DNA of 10,946 nucleotides from Setaria digitata (lineage: Eukaryota > Nematoda > Chromadorea > Rhabditida > Setariidae). The notes beneath the pieces were generated by a model that had not been told where the DNA came from, did no database searches, and saw only the letters and a list, made by a program, of their open reading frames with translations. The stretch spans positions 1 through 10,946 of the forward strand of contig RCAB01000953.1 in NCBI GenBank assembly GCA_003640385.1, written 5' to 3'. The translations under genes were made by a program, and so were the position numbers. Shown one piece after another: positions 9,563 to 10,946 of the stretch; position 1 is the stretch's first letter; each line of letters starts with the position of its first letter.

Positions 9563-9780
9563 GGTTCCATTGTGGAAATGGTTAACTTGCTGAACTTGAA
9601 GAGAAAGCGAAATAGAATAAATTTCAGGATGCGGAACATCGATCAGCTCTACCGGGTCTTAAATGCTTACGTACAATACGTAATCTGCAAGAAAGAATGG
9701 TAATGAATATCGAACCTGGATACTACTTTATCGACACGATGACTTTTTAAATGTCAAATAATTTAACTTTTTCAATGTCT
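9563..9780 (+). pseudogene. Diverged partial copy of prolidase exon 11 with flanking intron
   Basis: This segment resembles 5575-5790, covering the end of intron 10, all of exon 11 and the start of intron 11. The exon-like part (9628-9738) aligns with 5637-5747 without gaps and differs at 14 of 111 bases: 6 synonymous changes and 8 bases in 7 codons that alter the protein. It still reads open as 37 codons and keeps LPGLKCLRT and the metal-ligand glutamate in IEPG. The acceptor survives as TTTCAG, but the donor GTAACC has become ATGACT, so the frame runs into MTF and TAA at 9748-9750. Flanking intron sequence shows the copy was made from genomic DNA, not mRNA. No copies of exons 10, 12 or 13 were found nearby, so it is best read as a nonfunctional fragment. 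Confidence 0.88.
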
Positions 9781-10728
9781 CATTTCGTATAGCAACATGC
9801 ATTCTTCCTACATCACTTCGTTTATTTCAAAGTTATTTAATGAGCACTGTTAATGAGCACTTTTGCCCACACACCAACGAATGGTTATAGTATTGTTGGT
9901 GCAATACAGCTATAGATCATTTAATTATCATTCAGATCATTTCAGCAGTTCTATGTTCATAATAATTCCAAATTGGTAATTAATTATGAAAAATTAAAAG
10001 ATTTTTCTGAATGCAAAAAAGACCTGCCAGACTGATTGAAATTGTGCTATTACAAGAAAATGGATGGTAATAAGAATTTAGTCGGGAGAAATCTCATGGT
10101 TCAATGAATAAAATTTAATTTATGTGCTTCAATATAGATAGATAGAAGACGATGTGCAAGTATATTAAATGATTGATTTTTACATTTGTAAGTGACATGC
10201 TTCTAAAATTTTGCAATACTAAAACAATTTATCACCAATGCTGTTGACAGCATAGGATTAAGCAAGATCATTTAATTTGATTTTATAATCAGTAATAAAT
10301 AGAGCTCTCACAGGTTATTTTGAATAAAATTGTTGGAATAACAGCAATGTTAATTAGATGACTTGTGGACTTTTAATATCTGAAAAACAACGATAGCAAA
10401 GGTTATTAATCCTTTCAATAGTTAATATCACATGCCACATATCACTGCACAATTGATATCAATGATAATAGTTGATCTGATTTGGCTAATATTATGCATG
10501 AATTGTTCATAAAAACCATCACTCTCGACAGTAGTAGTTACTGACTCAAACGGCAGATCTCAGCATCAAAAAATTGCTTGATAAAACCATCGTAGCTAAG
10601 TGAAAAGTTAATACTTTAGGTGTGGCTGAGTTTTCTTTACTTTCCAGTATCGGAGTTATCCTAGCGGTTTTATCGATGGAAATATCACGGATTTTTATTA
10701 TAATTCGTATGCTTGCATTTGCAGTACC
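9781..10728. other. Intergenic sequence upstream of the next gene
   Basis: No gene was recognised. Small features include an imperfect 13-base tandem repeat (TAATGAGCAC cores at 9838 and 9851) and a short perfect hairpin at 10238-10253 (stem ATGCTGT/ACAGCAT). The final few hundred bases probably contain the promoter of the gene starting near 10764. Confidence 0.5.
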
Positions 10729-10736
10729 TATAAAAG
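10729..10736 (+). promoter_or_regulatory. TATA-like box before the partial secreted-protein gene
   Basis: TATAAAAG lies 35 bases ahead of the first in-frame ATG (10764) and 47 ahead of the second (10776). That spacing fits a TATA box with a very short leader. A TTTAG at 10769-10773, two bases ahead of ATG 10776, could instead serve as a spliced-leader acceptor, a common arrangement in nematodes. Both readings rest on motif and spacing alone. Confidence 0.4.
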
Positions 10737-10775
10737 TTCTAATCTAGAGAGATTAATTTTTAAATGCATTTAGGC

Positions 10776-10946
10776 ATGAATTTTCAACAATTTCGCATCG
10801 TCTTTGCAGTGACAGTTAGTATATTCGTTGCAAGGATTGAAGCAGGAACGGTAGGCTATTGATCTAAAATTAAACACGACGACAAAACGAAAAACTTCTG
10901 CTAGCAAATTTTCTAATTTAAATGATTTCTCTCAGTTGGAAATTAT
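10776..10946 (+). CDS. 5' end of a putative secreted-protein gene, cut by window edge
   Basis: Exon 1 (10776-10850) encodes 25 residues laid out like a signal peptide: a short basic N region (MNFQQFR), a hydrophobic core (IVFAVTVSIFVA) and a polar end with a plausible cleavage site after RIEA. It is followed by a GTAGGC donor at 10851. The in-frame intron reads into TGA almost at once, and a good acceptor CTCTCAG ends at 10935, giving an 85-base intron. Exon 2 would start at 10936 in phase 0 and adds Leu-Glu-Ile before the window ends. A second ATG at 10764 is in frame and would add MHLG; an in-frame TAA at 10761-10763 bars further extension. The mature protein lies outside the window, so no family can be named. 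The call rests on the combined TATA, signal-peptide and splice pattern. Confidence 0.5.

Noticed and set aside
9022..10728. A second complete prolidase gene around the exon 11 copy
   Set aside because: No sequence matching exon 10 (HGLGH), exon 12 (FRGFGG) or exon 13 (VRIE) was found near the copy, and its donor is lost.
6679..10775. Operon linking prolidase and the next gene
   Set aside because: The intergenic distance of about 4 kb is far larger than the usual spacing of genes in nematode operons.
1..10946. tRNA genes, spliced-leader RNA genes, CRISPR arrays or bacterial-type genes
   Set aside because: No tRNA B-box context, SL1-like sequence, regularly spaced repeats or prokaryotic gene layout was seen on reading through.

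Overview
The window is AT-rich eukaryotic DNA that reads as nematode, most likely a parasitic (filarial-type) species. The evidence is a gene split into many short exons by introns of about 150-590 bases, compact TTTCAG/TTTTAG acceptors with long T tracts, and a candidate spliced-leader-type acceptor just ahead of a start codon at the right end. The species is inferred and cannot be fixed from the sequence alone.

Layout: positions 1-981 are a 5' flank with CT microsatellites, a 22-base T run and a probable 5' UTR carrying a short upstream ORF. Positions 982-6678 hold one complete plus-strand gene of 13 exons (1437 coding bases including the stop, 478 residues) for Xaa-Pro dipeptidase (prolidase, PEPD, family M24B). 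Every exon joins its neighbour in frame, and all five expected metal ligands are present. Positions 6679-about 10728 are about 4 kb without a convincing gene. This stretch holds long A/T homopolymers, small repeats, a 100-base near-identical direct duplication around a single N (probably an unmerged contig overlap), and a diverged stray copy of prolidase exon 11 with its flanking intron sequence (about 9563-9780). From about 10729 a second plus-strand gene appears to begin: a TATA-like box, a start codon, a 25-residue signal-peptide-like first exon, an 85-base intron and the first bases of exon 2, cut by the window edge.

The prolidase is a housekeeping enzyme that recycles proline from Xaa-Pro dipeptides. 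In a nematode, turnover of proline-rich cuticle collagen is a plausible source of substrate (inference). The gap to the next gene is too long for an ordinary nematode operon, so the two genes are probably independent. I found no wholly new biological system. The points most worth following are the exon 11 copy, the N-flanking duplication and the partial secreted-protein gene.
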